Positions 29,601 through 40,300 are shown, counted from the first letter of the stretch. The stretch: 56,921 nucleotides of DNA from Nemertoderma westbladi (GCA_032718475.1 JAUCBJ010005690.1:1-56921), one strand, 5' to 3'. Program-made: numbers and translations. The notes: generated by a model not told the origin, from the letters alone.

Positions 29601-29980
29601 GGGACTTTTGTTATAATGAAAATTCAAACCTCTCCAGGGAAAAATCGACGTAAATAACTGCTCATGTAAAGCAAAAGCTGTTCAGAAATCTGTGCTATTA
29701 GCTAGCTCGTTTTTTTTTTATTATAATAACATGCCACCATAAGCTGCTCCTTTCCATAAATGATAATTAACAATTCACCAAGATGTGACCATTTGCCGAG
29801 ATCGCATTTACGTGAATAGAACCCCCATCCCCCCCCCCCCCCCCTCCCCTCCCCCAACCCACCGACCCCCCCCCCCCCCCCCACCCATCATAGATAGTGG
29901 CGCAAATTGAACGTAAGTGAAATATAGTTTTGTTTATTGTTTTGGTCAGAAGACACTGCCACTGTAACATGCAATAATCT
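29601..29980. repeat. Second dispersed-repeat copy and C-rich tract
   Basis: gatgggggactt (29597-29608) followed by cctctccagggaaaaatcgacg and gccaccataagctgctcc parallels the copy at 25729-25930. A cytosine-rich tract with a few interruptions occupies 29821-29886, and a further partial copy (tttgtttattgttttggtc, gccactgtaacatgc) follows at 29928-29975. Confidence 0.55.
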
Positions 29981-30134
29981 CATAATTGTATTAAATTATA
30001 TTTAAAGTTTTTTTAGCCCAATTAACGCATATTATTTGGTGTCAATTTGTGCAATTACATACACCCCCCCCCCCCCCCGCACATGTTTCAATTTTACAAA
30101 TTCCGTAAAATACCCGTACCGTATATTACAGTAG

Positions 30135-31040
30135 TACACCATGTCCTGGAATATAGTGTCGTTATTCAGGTACCTGCCCCCCCCCCCCAAATTTTTCTAC
30201 AAATCTTAATGAGATTGCATGAAATTTGAAACAGAGATAGTTTCACCTCCCTCTCCTCCGTGGGTGAGCCAGAATTTTTATTTTTGCTTTCATTCTTTAG
30301 CTACAAGTGTTTGAAAAAGGTGTCTCCGGCGATATTTCACAGGTCACAGTACGCAATCATTCTTCAACCTTATTGTGATTTGATGGTACCAATAGAAAGC
30401 TGCCCATGCAAGGATTCCAAATATGTAAAAACATTTGAATTTGGTTGGGAAATAGCTGAGATATGGGCATTCGAATGTTGCATGTATTTGCTTCCCCTGC
30501 AGGCCATTTATTCTATTTAATAAATGTACCATATTCTAGAACATTTTGTTTATTCCATACGTAGCTGGGCAACAATGCAATACCTCTTTAATTATACTAT
30601 TACGTAGCTATTCATAAATAAACAAAATGTTCTAGAATATGGTATTTTTATTTAATAGAATAAAATAGCCTCATGCAGATGCAAAACCATGCAACTTTTG
30701 AACGCTCATATCTCAGCTATTTCCCAACCAAATTCAGATGTTGTTACATATTTGGAATCCTTGCATGGCCAGCTTTCCATCAGTACACATACTAAGGTTG
30801 AAGAATAATTGGAGTGTAACTGGTGAAATATCACCGGAGACACCTTTTTAAACGCTTGTAGCTAAAGATTGAAAGCGAAAATAAAAATTCTGGCTCACCC
30901 ACGGAGGAGGAGGGAGGTGAAACTGATCTTGTTTCAAATGTCATGCAATCTCATTAAGATTTGTAGAAAAATTTTTGGGGGGGGGGGGGGGGGGGGGGCA
31001 GGTACCTGAATAACGACACTATATTCCAGGACATGGTGTA
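30135..31040. mobile_element. Foldback element with about 430-bp inverted arms
   Basis: The left arm (30135 to about 30570) and the right arm (about 30594-31040) are imperfect inverted repeats of each other. Both outer ends read tacaccatgtcctgg inward, then a gap, then caggtacctg, a C or G run (C12 at 30177-30188, G22 at 30977-30998), the string aaatttttctacaaatctta, and finally at the centre tctagaacattttgttta. The spacer is only about 25 bp. The single ORFs inside (such as 30260-30520) lie wholly in an arm and are not genes. A diverged copy of one arm is found at 38870-39100. It could be a foldback or MITE-like DNA transposon; target duplications are not clear. Confidence 0.8.
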
Positions 31041-31625
31041 TTGGATTTGACTTGTTGATCATCATCTGAGGGCCAATTATACAATGGACTTCTAGAATAT
31101 TATTTATACTGATATATATTATTCATTTTTTATTTTGGTATTAATTAATATTCTAGAAGTGCATGATTTTATCTATGGTTTTGTGCTGAATGTAGTAGGC
31201 TACTGTAGGCCTATTATAATGATACTGAATAATATCAATTTCCATAAGTGCCAATATTTACTTGTCCTATTGTTAATCGCGTGTGATACTATAATCCTTC
31301 ATAGACTATGTCTAGAAGTCTACGAGCCCAGAAATATAGTTATCATCCTCGGGGTTTTGAGTAATTATGGGATATGTTTCATTTCATTTTATCAAAGGAA
31401 TTCATCAAGTCACGGCTGCTTTAATAAGATAGAAATATGTACAGTATGTATATCAATAAGCACAGCATATTACAGGCATATACATTTGTAGCGAGAGCTT
31501 GTAAGGAGCTCCTAAAGGGACATTAAAAAGAAACAACGCGAAATCGCGCAAAGGTCCGCGTCTACTAACGCATGAACTGTTTCCTTGAATGGCTTACTAC
31601 CAATCTTACAACAAAAAACATTCAC
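31041..31625. other. AT-rich flank, no supported gene
   Basis: Contains an open frame at 31135-31491 (+, 118 codons), but its composition simply follows the AT-rich DNA and no domain is recognisable. Near 31525-31565 there is a short GC-rich stretch (aacgcgaaatcgcgcaaagg) that borders the tRNA-like sequence. Confidence 0.4.
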
Positions 31626-31629
31626 CGGA

Positions 31630-31697
31630 ATGGGGGATTGGACTCGGTACCTACAGATTCCAAGCCCCACGCTCGGTCAACTGAGCCACTGGGGCCG
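31630..31697 (-). repeat. tRNA-like sequence, probable SINE head remnant
   Basis: Read on the minus strand, it has a box-A-like GTGGCTCAGTTGACCGAG near its start and, about 40 bp on, GGTACCGAGTCCAATCCCC, a degraded box B. The 5' GGCCCCA has no clean acceptor partner. The GGTACC preceding box B is shared with the tRNA-like unit in the 369-bp satellite at the window end, so the two may come from related tRNA-derived elements. It is too degenerate for a functional tRNA. Confidence 0.45.
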
Positions 31698-32046
31698 TAT
31701 CAATCCCTAATACCAAAAGCTAGCGAGAAATTAACAACAACACCAACACCAACAACAACGGAGTGAATACTAGAGGTCTCGCGGAAATAAAAAGCACATG
31801 ACCATGAATGCCAAGTTCGTCATTTTCGTCATTCAGTCACAAGTAATTGATTTTATGCTTAATTCACGGGGAGACAAATCAACAAGCTCTTCAAAAACTA
31901 AGGACGGAGTTAGTAACAACTATTTGATAAAAGAAAAGTTAGAAACATATTTTAATTTGACAGTTTTATTGGAATTAGTGAATTTTATTTGAGAGGGTGG
32001 GATATAGGTTTCCCTTGGACACTGGGATTATAAAAAGTCATAAGTG

Positions 32047-34841
32047 GCTAGTAGATTGGTAGCAGGTTCTTCTGTGGAGGTGGATTGGTAGCAGGCGGGT
32101 CTGTGGTTGGTTGATTGGTAACATGAAGGTTCTTCTATGGAGGGGAGGTGGATTGGTAGCAGGCGGGTCTGTGGTTGGTTGATTGGTAGTAGGTTCTTCG
32201 TTGGCTGGTGGATTGGTAGCAGGTTCTTCTGTGGAGGTAGATTTGTAGCAGGCGGGTCTGTGGTTGGTTGATTGGTTGCAGGTTCTTCTATGGATGTGGA
32301 TTGGTAGCAGGCGGGTCTGTGGTTGATTGATTGGTAGCAGGTAGGTTCTTCTATGGAGGTGGATAGGTAGCAGGCGGGTCTGTGACTGGTTGATTGGTAG
32401 GTGGTAGCAGGTTCTTCTATGGATGTGGATTGGTAGCAGGAGGGTCTGTGGTTGGTTGATTGGTAGCAGGTTCTTTTGTGGCTGGTGGATTGGTAGTAGG
32501 TTCTTCTGTGGAGGTGGATTGGTAGTAGGCGGGTCTGTGGCTCGTAGATTGGTAGTAGGTTCTTCGTTGGCTGGTGGATTGGTAGCAGGTTCTTCTGTTG
32601 AGGTAGATTTGTAGCAGGCGGGTCTGTGGTTGGTTGATTGGTAGCAGGTTCTTCTATGGAGGGGAGGGGAGGTGGATTGGTAGCAGGCGGGTCTGCGGTT
32701 GGTTGATTGGTAGCAGGTTCTTCTGTGGAGGTGGATTGGTAGTAGGCGGGTCTGTGGCTGGTAGATTGGTAGTATAGGCGGGTCTGTGGCTGGTAGATTG
32801 GTAGTAGGCGGGTCTGTGGCTGGTAGATTGGTAGTAGGTTCTTCGTTGGCTGGTGGATTGGTAGCAGGTTCTTCTGTTGAGGTAGATTTGTAGCAGGCGG
32901 GTCTGTGGTTGGTTGATTGGTAGCAGGTTCTTCTATGGAGGGGAGGGGAGGTGGATTGGTAGCAGGCGGGTCTGCGGTTGGTTGATTGGTAGCAGGTTCT
33001 TCTGTGGAGGTGGATTGGTAGCAGGTTCTTCTGTGGAGTTGGAATGGTAGTAGGCGGGTCTGTGGCTGGTGGATTGGTAGCAGGTTCTTCTCTGGAGGTG
33101 GATTGGTAGCAGGCGGGTCTGCGGTTGGTTGATTGGTAGTAGGTTCTTCGTTGGCTGGTGGATTGGTAGCAGGTTATTCTGTGGAGGTGGATTGGTAGCA
33201 GGCGGGTCTGCTGTTGGTTGATTGGTAGTAGGTTCTTCGTTGGCTCGTTGATTGGTAGCAGGTTCTTGTGTGGAGGTGGATTGGTAGCAGGCGGGTCTGT
33301 GGTTGGTTGATTGGTAGCAGGTTCTTCGTCGGCTGGTGGATTGGTAACAGGTTCTTCTGTGGAGGTGGATTGGTAGCAGGCGAGTCTGCGGTTGGTTGAT
33401 TGGTAGTAGGTTCTTCGTTGGCTGGTGGATTGGTAGCAGGCGGGTCTGTGGTTGGTTGATTGGTAGTAGGTTCTTCGTTGGCTGGTGGATTGGTAGCAGG
33501 CGGGTCTGTGGTTGGTTGATTGGTAGCATGCAGGTTCTTCTATGGAGGTGCTACCAATCCACCAGCCAGTTCTTCGTTGGCTGGTGGATTGGTAACAGGT
33601 TCTTCTGTGGAGGTGGATTGGTAGCAGGCGGTGCTGCGGTTGGTTGATTGGTAGTAGGTTCTTCGTTGGCTGGTGGTTTGGTAGCAGGTTCTTCTATGGA
33701 GGTGGATTGGTAGCAGGCGGGTCTGTGGTTGGTTGATTGGTAGCAGGTTCTTGTGTGGAGGTGGATTGATAGCAGGCGGGTCTGTGGTTGGTTAATTGGT
33801 AGCAGGTTCTTCGTTGGCTGGTGGTTTGGTAGCAGGTTCTTCTATGGAGGTGGATTGGTAGCAGGCGGGTCTGTGGTTGGTTGATTGGTAGCAGGTTCTT
33901 GTGTGGAGGTGGATTGATAGCAGGCGGGTCTGTGGTTGGTTAATTGGTAGCAGGTTCTTCGTTGGCTGGTGGATTGGTAACAGGTTCTTCTGTGGAGGTG
34001 GATTGGTAGCAGGCGGGTCTGTGGCTGGTAGATTGGTTGCAGGTTCTTTTGTGGCTGGTGGATTGGTAGCAGGCGGGTCTGAGGTTTGTTGTTTGGTAGC
34101 TGGTTCTTCTATGGTGGTGGATTGGTAGCAGGCGGGTCTGAGGTTTGTTGTTTGGTAGCTGGTTCTTCTATGGTGGTGGATTGGTAACAGGCGGGTCTGT
34201 GGCTGGTAGATTGTTTGCAGGTTCTTCTGTGGCTGGTAGATTGGTTGCAGGTTCTTTTGTGGCTGGTGGATTGGTAGCAGGCGGATCTGTGGTTGGTTGA
34301 TTGGTAGTAGGTTCTTCGTTGGCTGATGGATTGGAAGCAGGTTCTACTGTGGGGGTAGATTTGTAGCAGGCGGGTCTGTGGTTGGTTGATTGGTAGCAGG
34401 TTCTTCTATGGAGGTGGATTGGTAGCAAGCGGGTCTGTGGTTGGTAGATTGGTTGCAGGTTCTTTTGTGGCTGGTGGATTGGTAGCAGGCGGGTCTGTGG
34501 TTGGTTGATTGGTAGTAGGTTCTTCGTTGGCTGATGGATTGGTAGTAGGTTCCTCTATGGAGGTGGATTGGTAGCAGGCGGGTCTGTGGTTGGTAGATTG
34601 GTTGCAGGTTCTTTTGTGGCTGGTGGATTGGTAGCAGGCGGGTCTGTGGCTGGTGGGTTGGTAGCAGGTTCTTCTATGGAGGTGGATTAGAGCAGGCGGG
34701 CTGTGGCTGGTAGATTGGTTGCGGGTTCTTTTGTGGCTGGTGGATTGGTCGCAGGCGGGTCTGTGGTTGGTTGATTGGTAGCAGGTTCTTCTATGGAGGG
34801 GAGGGGAGGTGGATTGGTAGCATGCTGGTCTGTGGTTGGTT
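32047..34841. repeat. 2.8-kb minisatellite of alternating 29/30-bp units
   Basis: About 93 tandem units all beginning gattggtag, with main endings caggcgggtctgtggttggtt (30 bp), caggttcttctatggaggtg (29 bp) and taggttcttcgttggctggtg (30 bp). On the minus strand the 30-bp units read as Pro/Thr-rich peptide (for example TTDPPATNPPATKEPATNLP), but the 29-bp units rotate the frame, so no frame stays Pro/Thr-rich for long. The array may descend from a mucin-like coding repeat, but as it stands it is not a gene. Its right edge fuses directly with the decayed 3' end of the zinc-finger gene. Confidence 0.9.
33552..33594. repeat. Single inverted unit forming a 17-bp perfect hairpin
   Basis: Positions 33552-33568 (taccaatccaccagcca) are the exact reverse complement of 33578-33594 with a 9-base loop. 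Every other unit in the array has the same orientation, so this is one locally inverted unit. Confidence 0.85.
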
Positions 34842-34930
34842 TATCCACAATCAAAACAGTGATACTTGATATATTTATGGGCGTAGTTGACATGGGCGTT
34901 TAGACTGCCCTGCTGTCTGAATTATTTGTT
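34842..34930 (-). pseudogene. Decayed C-terminal fingers of the adjacent zinc-finger gene
   Basis: Downstream of the stop of the zinc-finger frame the same frame still reads as finger sequence: FRQQGSLNAHVNYAH, a linker, and CFDCG. The second cysteine codon of finger 9 is TGA (34931-34933), a TAA follows two codons later, and the tenth finger stops after CFDCG where the minisatellite begins at about 34841. The gene once continued and was truncated by the array or by the rearrangement that brought it there. Confidence 0.8.
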
Positions 34931-36157
34931 TCAATAACCGCACATATGTTTGATTAGTTTATGGATATAGTCGACATGTTTTTTTAGATCACTTTTGGTA
35001 CCAAATGATTTTCCACAATCAAAACAGCTGTACTTGATATCTTTATGGGCGTAGTTGACATGGGCGTTTAGACTGCCCTGCTGTCTGAATTCTTTGTTAC
35101 AATAACCGCACTTATGTTTGATTAGTTTATGGATAGAGTCGACATGTTTTTTTAGATCACTTTTGGTACCAAATGATTTTCCACAATCAAAACAGCTGTA
35201 CTTGATATCTTTATGTGTGTAGTTGACATGGGCGTTTAGACTGCCTTGCCGGCTGAATTCTTTGTTACAATAACCGCACTTATGTTTGATATCTTTATGG
35301 GCGCAGTTGACATGGGCGTTTAGATGGTCTTGCCGGCTAAATTCTTTGTTACAATAACCGCACTTATGTTTAATTAGTTTATGGATAGAGTCGACATGTA
35401 TCTTTAGATGGCCTCGCTGGCTGAATTCTTTGTTACAATAAACGCACTTATGTTTTATTAGTTTATGGATAGAGTCGACATGTTTCTTTACATAACTCTT
35501 CGTTGTAAACAGTTTCTCACAATAATCGCATTTATACTTATTCTTGACGTCTTTATGAAAGGATTCTATATGTCTCTCTAAATTTTCTCTGCCATTAAAT
35601 AATTCATTGCAATGCGAACAGCAACTGGTAGGCCTATCTGGAGAAAATTGGAACTCCCCAACAGCTTTACTAGAACTACAGGGATCTGTTGTTGCAAAAC
35701 CGATTGCCGGTTTAGTAGAGCTGCAAAGATCAACGTTGTCACGAGAGGTACAGGTACCAGCAGTATTACATTGTTTTCGAACAGTTCGAGTTTCGGCAAA
35801 TGGATCAATAACTATACAACCTTCAGATTTTACACTAATAAATTGCAGCCCACAAGCTGAATGTTGAATATGAATATTTGCATCTTCAGTTTCAATAGGC
35901 CTACCATACGAACATTCTGGGCTGTCATTTTCCTGTTTTTCGACAACAAAATAATCTCCAGAAATATCTTCGTCATCTTGTACAGGGACATCATCTACTC
36001 CACCAAACAAATTGTTATGATTTTCGATAGATGATCCGTAAACGCAGTTCTCCTGTTTAACTTCAACAGGATTGGGGGCACAGTCTGGTGGTTCTTTCTT
36101 TATAATTATCCCGGCACTGGAGGATTTTTTCTTCAAAACATTAATTTGTTGATTCAT
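34931..36157 (-). CDS. C2H2 zinc-finger protein, eight intact fingers, C-terminally truncated
   Basis: Probable sequence-specific DNA-binding nuclear protein of 408 residues. The ATG is at 36155-36157 (MNQQINVL); the open frame extends two codons upstream but without an ATG. Residues 1-175 are acidic and disordered-looking, with four psi-K-x-E sumoylation-type sites (IKKE, VKQE, VEKQE region, VKSE). Eight C2H2 fingers follow, from CSHCNELF to the finger ending HVDYIH. Linkers are of the type IHKLIKHK or AHKDIKY instead of TGEKP. Fingers 4, 5 and 7 (CGYCNKEF) and 6 and 8 (CFDCGKSF) are near-copies, showing recent internal duplication as an alternating pair. The stop at 34931-34933 falls on the second Cys of a ninth finger. 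It has no introns. It could still make a truncated but functional protein, or be a young pseudogene. Confidence 0.8.
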   Translation of the reverse strand: MNQQINVLKKKSSSAGIIIKKEPPDCAPNPVEVKQENCVYGSSIENHNNLFGGVDDVPVQDDEDISGDYFVVEKQENDSPECSYGRPIETEDANIHIQHSACGLQFISVKSEGCIVIDPFAETRTVRKQCNTAGTCTSRDNVDLCSSTKPAIGFATTDPCSSSKAVGEFQFSPDRPTSCCSHCNELFNGRENLERHIESFHKDVKNKYKCDYCEKLFTTKSYVKKHVDSIHKLIKHKCVYCNKEFSQRGHLKIHVDSIHKLIKHKCGYCNKEFSRQDHLNAHVNCAHKDIKHKCGYCNKEFSRQGSLNAHVNYTHKDIKYSCFDCGKSFGTKSDLKKHVDSIHKLIKHKCGYCNKEFRQQGSLNAHVNYAHKDIKYSCFDCGKSFGTKSDLKKHVDYIHKLIKHMCGY

Positions 36158-36645
36158 TATCAAATCTTAATACCGGTAATTATATAGGCCTATCAATAAT
36201 TATAATTATACAGGTGATTACTTACCAAGCCTATTCGCTATTGTAAATAGATTTCAGCGTGCAGAAGTAGGCAGTTAGGCATACATTCCGTAACGTGTAC
36301 AATTGATACAATTAACAATTGTACAAAATGTACATGTACTGTCAGACTGTAGATGTAATATCTTTCTCTAACAGTAAATGAGCATGTAACAATTACATCC
36401 TAAAGGGAACCAAACAATAAACGAGTATGATTTTGTTGTTGTGATATAAGTGTTTACTTTTAGATTTAGACTGCTTAAACTGTAAAAGTACCGCTAAAAT
36501 GTAATAAACATTGTATTTGGTAAATTAGTCCTACTACATTCCCGCACACAGTATATGCCACATGATTCCGGAGCCGACGATCTTCCTATTCCCCAATCGG
36601 CCAATCCATGCAGCCATGGACTGGACGTTCCCTAACCCGGGATCA
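36158..36645. other. Upstream region of the zinc-finger gene
   Basis: AT-rich, with a short palindromic patch around acaattgatacaattaacaattgt (about 36300-36324). No TATA box or other element can be assigned with confidence. Confidence 0.4.
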
Positions 36646-37890
36646 GGGGCAGTATTCATAGAGTTAGTATTAGTTACAGCTACTTAGTGACAGCTTTTAG
36701 TACGGTAAGAGCTGCAACTATGTTTAGTAAGAGCTATCTGTTACTAAAAACAACTGATTTTAGTAATTGACTTAACTTAGTTTCAACTAGCCCTTAAAAA
36801 ATATCAGTATTCATAAACTGTTACTAAACTTAGTTCTAGCCTATTAGTAGCAGTGCCGGTACTTTAACTCATGTTTATCAAAAAGCTTTCAGTTTCAACT
36901 TAAGGTTGGTAGTTATGCCCTGCATGTCTCTATGTTTACTGTTTTACTTGTACTGGTAGTCTACATTAAAACCCATTAATTTTATTGGTCACTAAAACAA
37001 TCCCTGTTTTCCAGTAAATTTTTTTCGTTATCAAATATATATTTCCTCCACTCAATTTAATTATCACTAAAATATATTTCCATCAAAAATAAATCTGTTA
37101 CGGCCTGTTGTAATAAAATCCCTTCATTATTAGTGGCACTGTAACATCACTTTCCCACATTTTAGCAATAATTTATAATTAATAGATTTTAGTGGAAACT
37201 GAATATTTTTTTAGTGATTTCCTGTTAAAATTATAGTGAAAAATTATTATTTTTAGTCAGTTAGTAAGGCGATAAATCAATTGGCTATACCATTATCGAA
37301 TACCTATTTACATTCGGTAATAGAGATGAAAATAATGAAGTGGGAACGCTACCGCTTTTTCATCTTGCGAAAATTAGCTAATGGTAGAATTCTTTAGCGA
37401 AACACATTTTTCAACGGACGCGGACCGTTCTGGAGCTATCTCACCATTCAAGAATATGAGCTGAAATTTGAAAATTTAAGTCGGATATATGTTTGAAAAA
37501 CAACAAGCTTTATGTCGTTACATTTGACAGTTTCTCTGCAACAACACATTTGCAATGAACACAGAAAGCTAGAAAAACAAGAGAGAGTATAATGTGGACA
37601 GAGTCGTCCGTAACATAACAACCATACTGTATGTATGAAGGCCAATATGCAATAAGTAAGCGGTCTTACCAACTTAGTTACATCTTCATGTGACTAGAAA
37701 TTTAAGTTACAGCTAATACTAACTTAAGTAAGACTAAATTCTATGAATACGAGTTTAGCAACAACTAGTACTAAATACGTTAGTAATAAGTCGCACCAAC
37801 TTCTCTGAATAACGAATTAGTACAAGCACTTACTAACTTTCTGTGACTAGGACTAAGTTCCTAGTTAGTCACATTTATGAATACCGCCCC
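36646..37890. mobile_element. 1.25-kb nonautonomous element with inverted ends (GGGGCRGTATTCATA)
   Basis: The left end reads ggggcagtattcatagagtt at 36646. The right end, reverse complemented, reads ggggcggtattcataaatgt and finishes at 37890. Each end also carries a second internal TATTCATA (left at 36812; right, on the other strand, near 37740), and both flanks are filled with variants of acttagtaa. There is no transposase ORF. The ends resemble DNA transposons of the PIF/Harbinger kind, but the family is not assigned and a target-site duplication is not clear. Confidence 0.65.
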
Positions 37891-38869
37891 TGGAACCGAT
37901 CCCAGCAATGCGAGCATCGAGTCTAAGTCCAACTAACCCTTGGTACTTGGACTTACACAATTAGAGTTCAAGGCGCTAATCTAATCTGTTGTTATTCGAC
38001 AGGCGGAATTTGATGCGGCGTTGGATTGTCGGAGGTGGTAGGGAAGGGAGGCCTTCCGGTGTACAAATAGGAGAGGAGGGTATGTAGGTCTGGAAATCGG
38101 TACTGTGCTTGATAGCTGGCTCGTGCCATTACCATATAGCACCACAGCCTAGAATTATGCAAACGTTAAATAGCCAGGATCAGAGGATGTTGGAAAAAAG
38201 AGCCATTATAAATCTCTGTTGGCTATACTGAATTAATTATCCAGGCAGCCAGGCGGCGGCAAACAGGAACAGGCAGACAGGTAGGCCTAGCATTAAACAA
38301 TAAACAATTAAGCATTGAATGAATTTAAGGTGTAAGGTAGGCCTAGCTGCCTAGTACCATTACTGCTGCGCATCCCGGGCCGGGGCTGACCCTGACAGCC
38401 TATAACAGATACCAGCTGTCACTCATTCTCACCTGGCATGGCACCTGAACCTCTGAAAATATTAGAGACAGCCTTAACAGATCTGCCACAGCCAATAGGA
38501 AAACAGTAATTAATCATCCAATCATAGCTCCCTTAGAATGCACTTCCACTAATGGCTCCACCCTCCCGTCAACCTTCATCTACAGTATATTCAACTTATT
38601 ACAATCTAATCCTGTACTTGTAATCTATGATACACCTGCGATACCGATTTGTTTTAAAATATGTATATTTCTATCTGAATGCACCCCACCTCCGCCTGCG
38701 TTGGCAAATATAGAGACGCAAATGCACTAACTCTGTTAGAAGAATGGCACTGTCCAAAATGTTTCGTAGAACTAAACTGGGAAGAATTTTAAAATGATAT
38801 CTAATTTGTCGAAATAAAAGCCGGGATTTATTTTAAAATTATTATTAATATTATTACAAACATAAACAA
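37891..38869. other. Intergenic, no gene seen
   Basis: Moderately complex DNA with no open frame or recognisable RNA gene. It contains ordinary short repeats of cagg/cagcc around 38230-38290 and nothing else I can support. Confidence 0.45.
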
Positions 38870-39100
38870 ATGATCTAGAAAAATATGGTGTTTTTATTTA
38901 ATAGAATAAAACAGCCTCGTGCAGGTGCAAAACTATTTGAACGCAACATTTGAACGCTCATATCTCAGCTATTTACCAACCACATTCACATGTTTTTACA
39001 TTTTTTGAATCCTTGCACGGTCAGGTTTCTACTCGTACCAACAAATCACGATAAGGATCAAGAATAACTGTAGTGTAACTGCAACTGGTGAAATATCACC
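38870..39100. repeat. Diverged single-arm copy of the 30135-31040 foldback element
   Basis: Matches the right arm of the foldback element (about 30620-30840) through ctagaa..atatggt, tttttatttaatagaataaaa, gaacgctcatatctcagcta, gaatccttgca and ggtgaaatatcacc, with many substitutions. Only one arm is present. Confidence 0.8.
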
Positions 39101-39151
39101 TGCTCATATCACCAACCACCTATCATATTATAAGCACCTATCACCAAACCT

Positions 39152-39298
39152 GCTTAATTTTATTACCGCAAATAAGAACCGGGTCGAGATCATTGGGCTT
39201 TGTAATTGTGTTTGAAAATGTGGTATATTCGGTTTTGCTAATATTTAAGGATAGTTTGTTGTCAGTGAGCCAGTCAGAAATAGTTTGCTTAAAATAAT
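39152..39298 (-). pseudogene. CR1/Jockey-like LINE fragment C (post-palm RT region)
   Basis: Minus-strand translation gives HYFKQTISDWLTDNKLSLNI followed by SKTEYTTFSN, the region just after the second catalytic box in CR1/Jockey-like reverse transcriptases (the SDWLxxNKLSLN.xKT block). It has the same strand as the LINE pieces at 40800-41509 and 54429-54800 and follows them in order, so it is probably the same inserted copy, split by later insertions. Confidence 0.75.
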
Positions 39299-39301
39299 GT
39301 T

Positions 39302-40300
39302 ATGTGGGGCGAGACACGTAGTCGGCGAGCCTTGGCATACGGTTCATATAGGGCAAATGGGGCATGTCCGTCTGTCCGTCCGTCTGTCTGGTAAATCTTT
39401 GAACGCGAATTTCTCGGCATCGCTGATTTGAAATTGAACCAAACTTAGTAGGTAAGTAGTAGAGGGAAAGTTTAGAAAATTTGTAAAGTTTGGTGAAAAA
39501 TCATGCAGTCTGACGTCAGCTACGACAGATTATGTGGTTTTTAGAAAATGTTAAATTTCTCGGGAACGCCTCATTTTCCAGAGCTGACATTTTGGTTGCT
39601 TGTAGAGAATCATAAAGTCTATCTTCTACGAAATTGAAAAGTTAAGACATTTAATTGGGGATCGGCTAAAGACTCCGAAGTAATGACATAGGCCTACCGG
39701 TACGGTACTGCTGTACTGTACAAGTACGAAATTGCAGAATAATAATTTGACACCACCTAGCGGATTAATATATAATTGTATATCGATCGACTACATTTTA
39801 TAGCATGGGGTATAGGGTCCGAGCCACGAAGTTGGCGGAGCCTTTGCGAACTGGCGCTATCTCTTAGGGGGGTAGGTCAATTATGGCAAATAGTTCATTC
39901 AATAATTGTACTGTATGTCATCATCGTCGCTACGATTTTGACTTACTTATAACTTTGTCGGCTTTAAAGCTTTCGAGTCTAAAATTAGTAGGCATCAATA
40001 AGACCATAAGTTTTGTTTTTTAGGGACTTCCAGACACCATCAAATCTTCAGTCTCTCGCTAGAGGGCTACATGTCTAGATATTATATATCCTCACATTTT
40101 CTTTGCTTTAAACCCGTTCTAGTCCATGTACTGTATGGACCATTGTACTAGACCATTAACTGTGTCATTCAAAGGAGGCAAATCCGTCTGCAGATCTCTA
40201 GTCTGCCGCTAGAGGGCAAAATGTCTCAAAGTGCAATCACTGATTTAGCTGAAACATCAGATATGTGCTAGAACAAGTCCGGTGTGTTTGCCGGGCTAGG
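39302..40300. repeat. Interspersed repeat with a (GTCCGTCT)n core and two related modules
   Basis: Begins with ggggcgagacacgtagtcggcg (39306 on) and a similar string, ggtccgagccacgaagttggcg, recurs at about 39815. The stretch tgtccgtctgtccgtccgtc at about 39365 followed by gcgaatttctcggcatc has the look of a repeat found widely in invertebrate genomes. Two CTCF-like strings, ctcgctagagggc (40055-40067) and ccgctagagggc (40206-40217), lie in two related modules. The block separates LINE fragments B and C, so it is probably an insertion. Confidence 0.5.

Noticed and set aside
30260-30532. Overlapping ORFs on both strands
   Set aside because: They lie entirely within one arm of the foldback element.
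31135-31491. 118-codon plus-strand ORF
   Set aside because: Its composition follows the AT-rich DNA, it has no domain or conserved pattern, and it lies next to a mobile element.
32047-34841. A Pro/Thr-rich mucin gene on the minus strand
   Set aside because: The 29-bp units rotate the frame, so no frame stays in the Pro/Thr register beyond about 100 codons. It may have been coding once.
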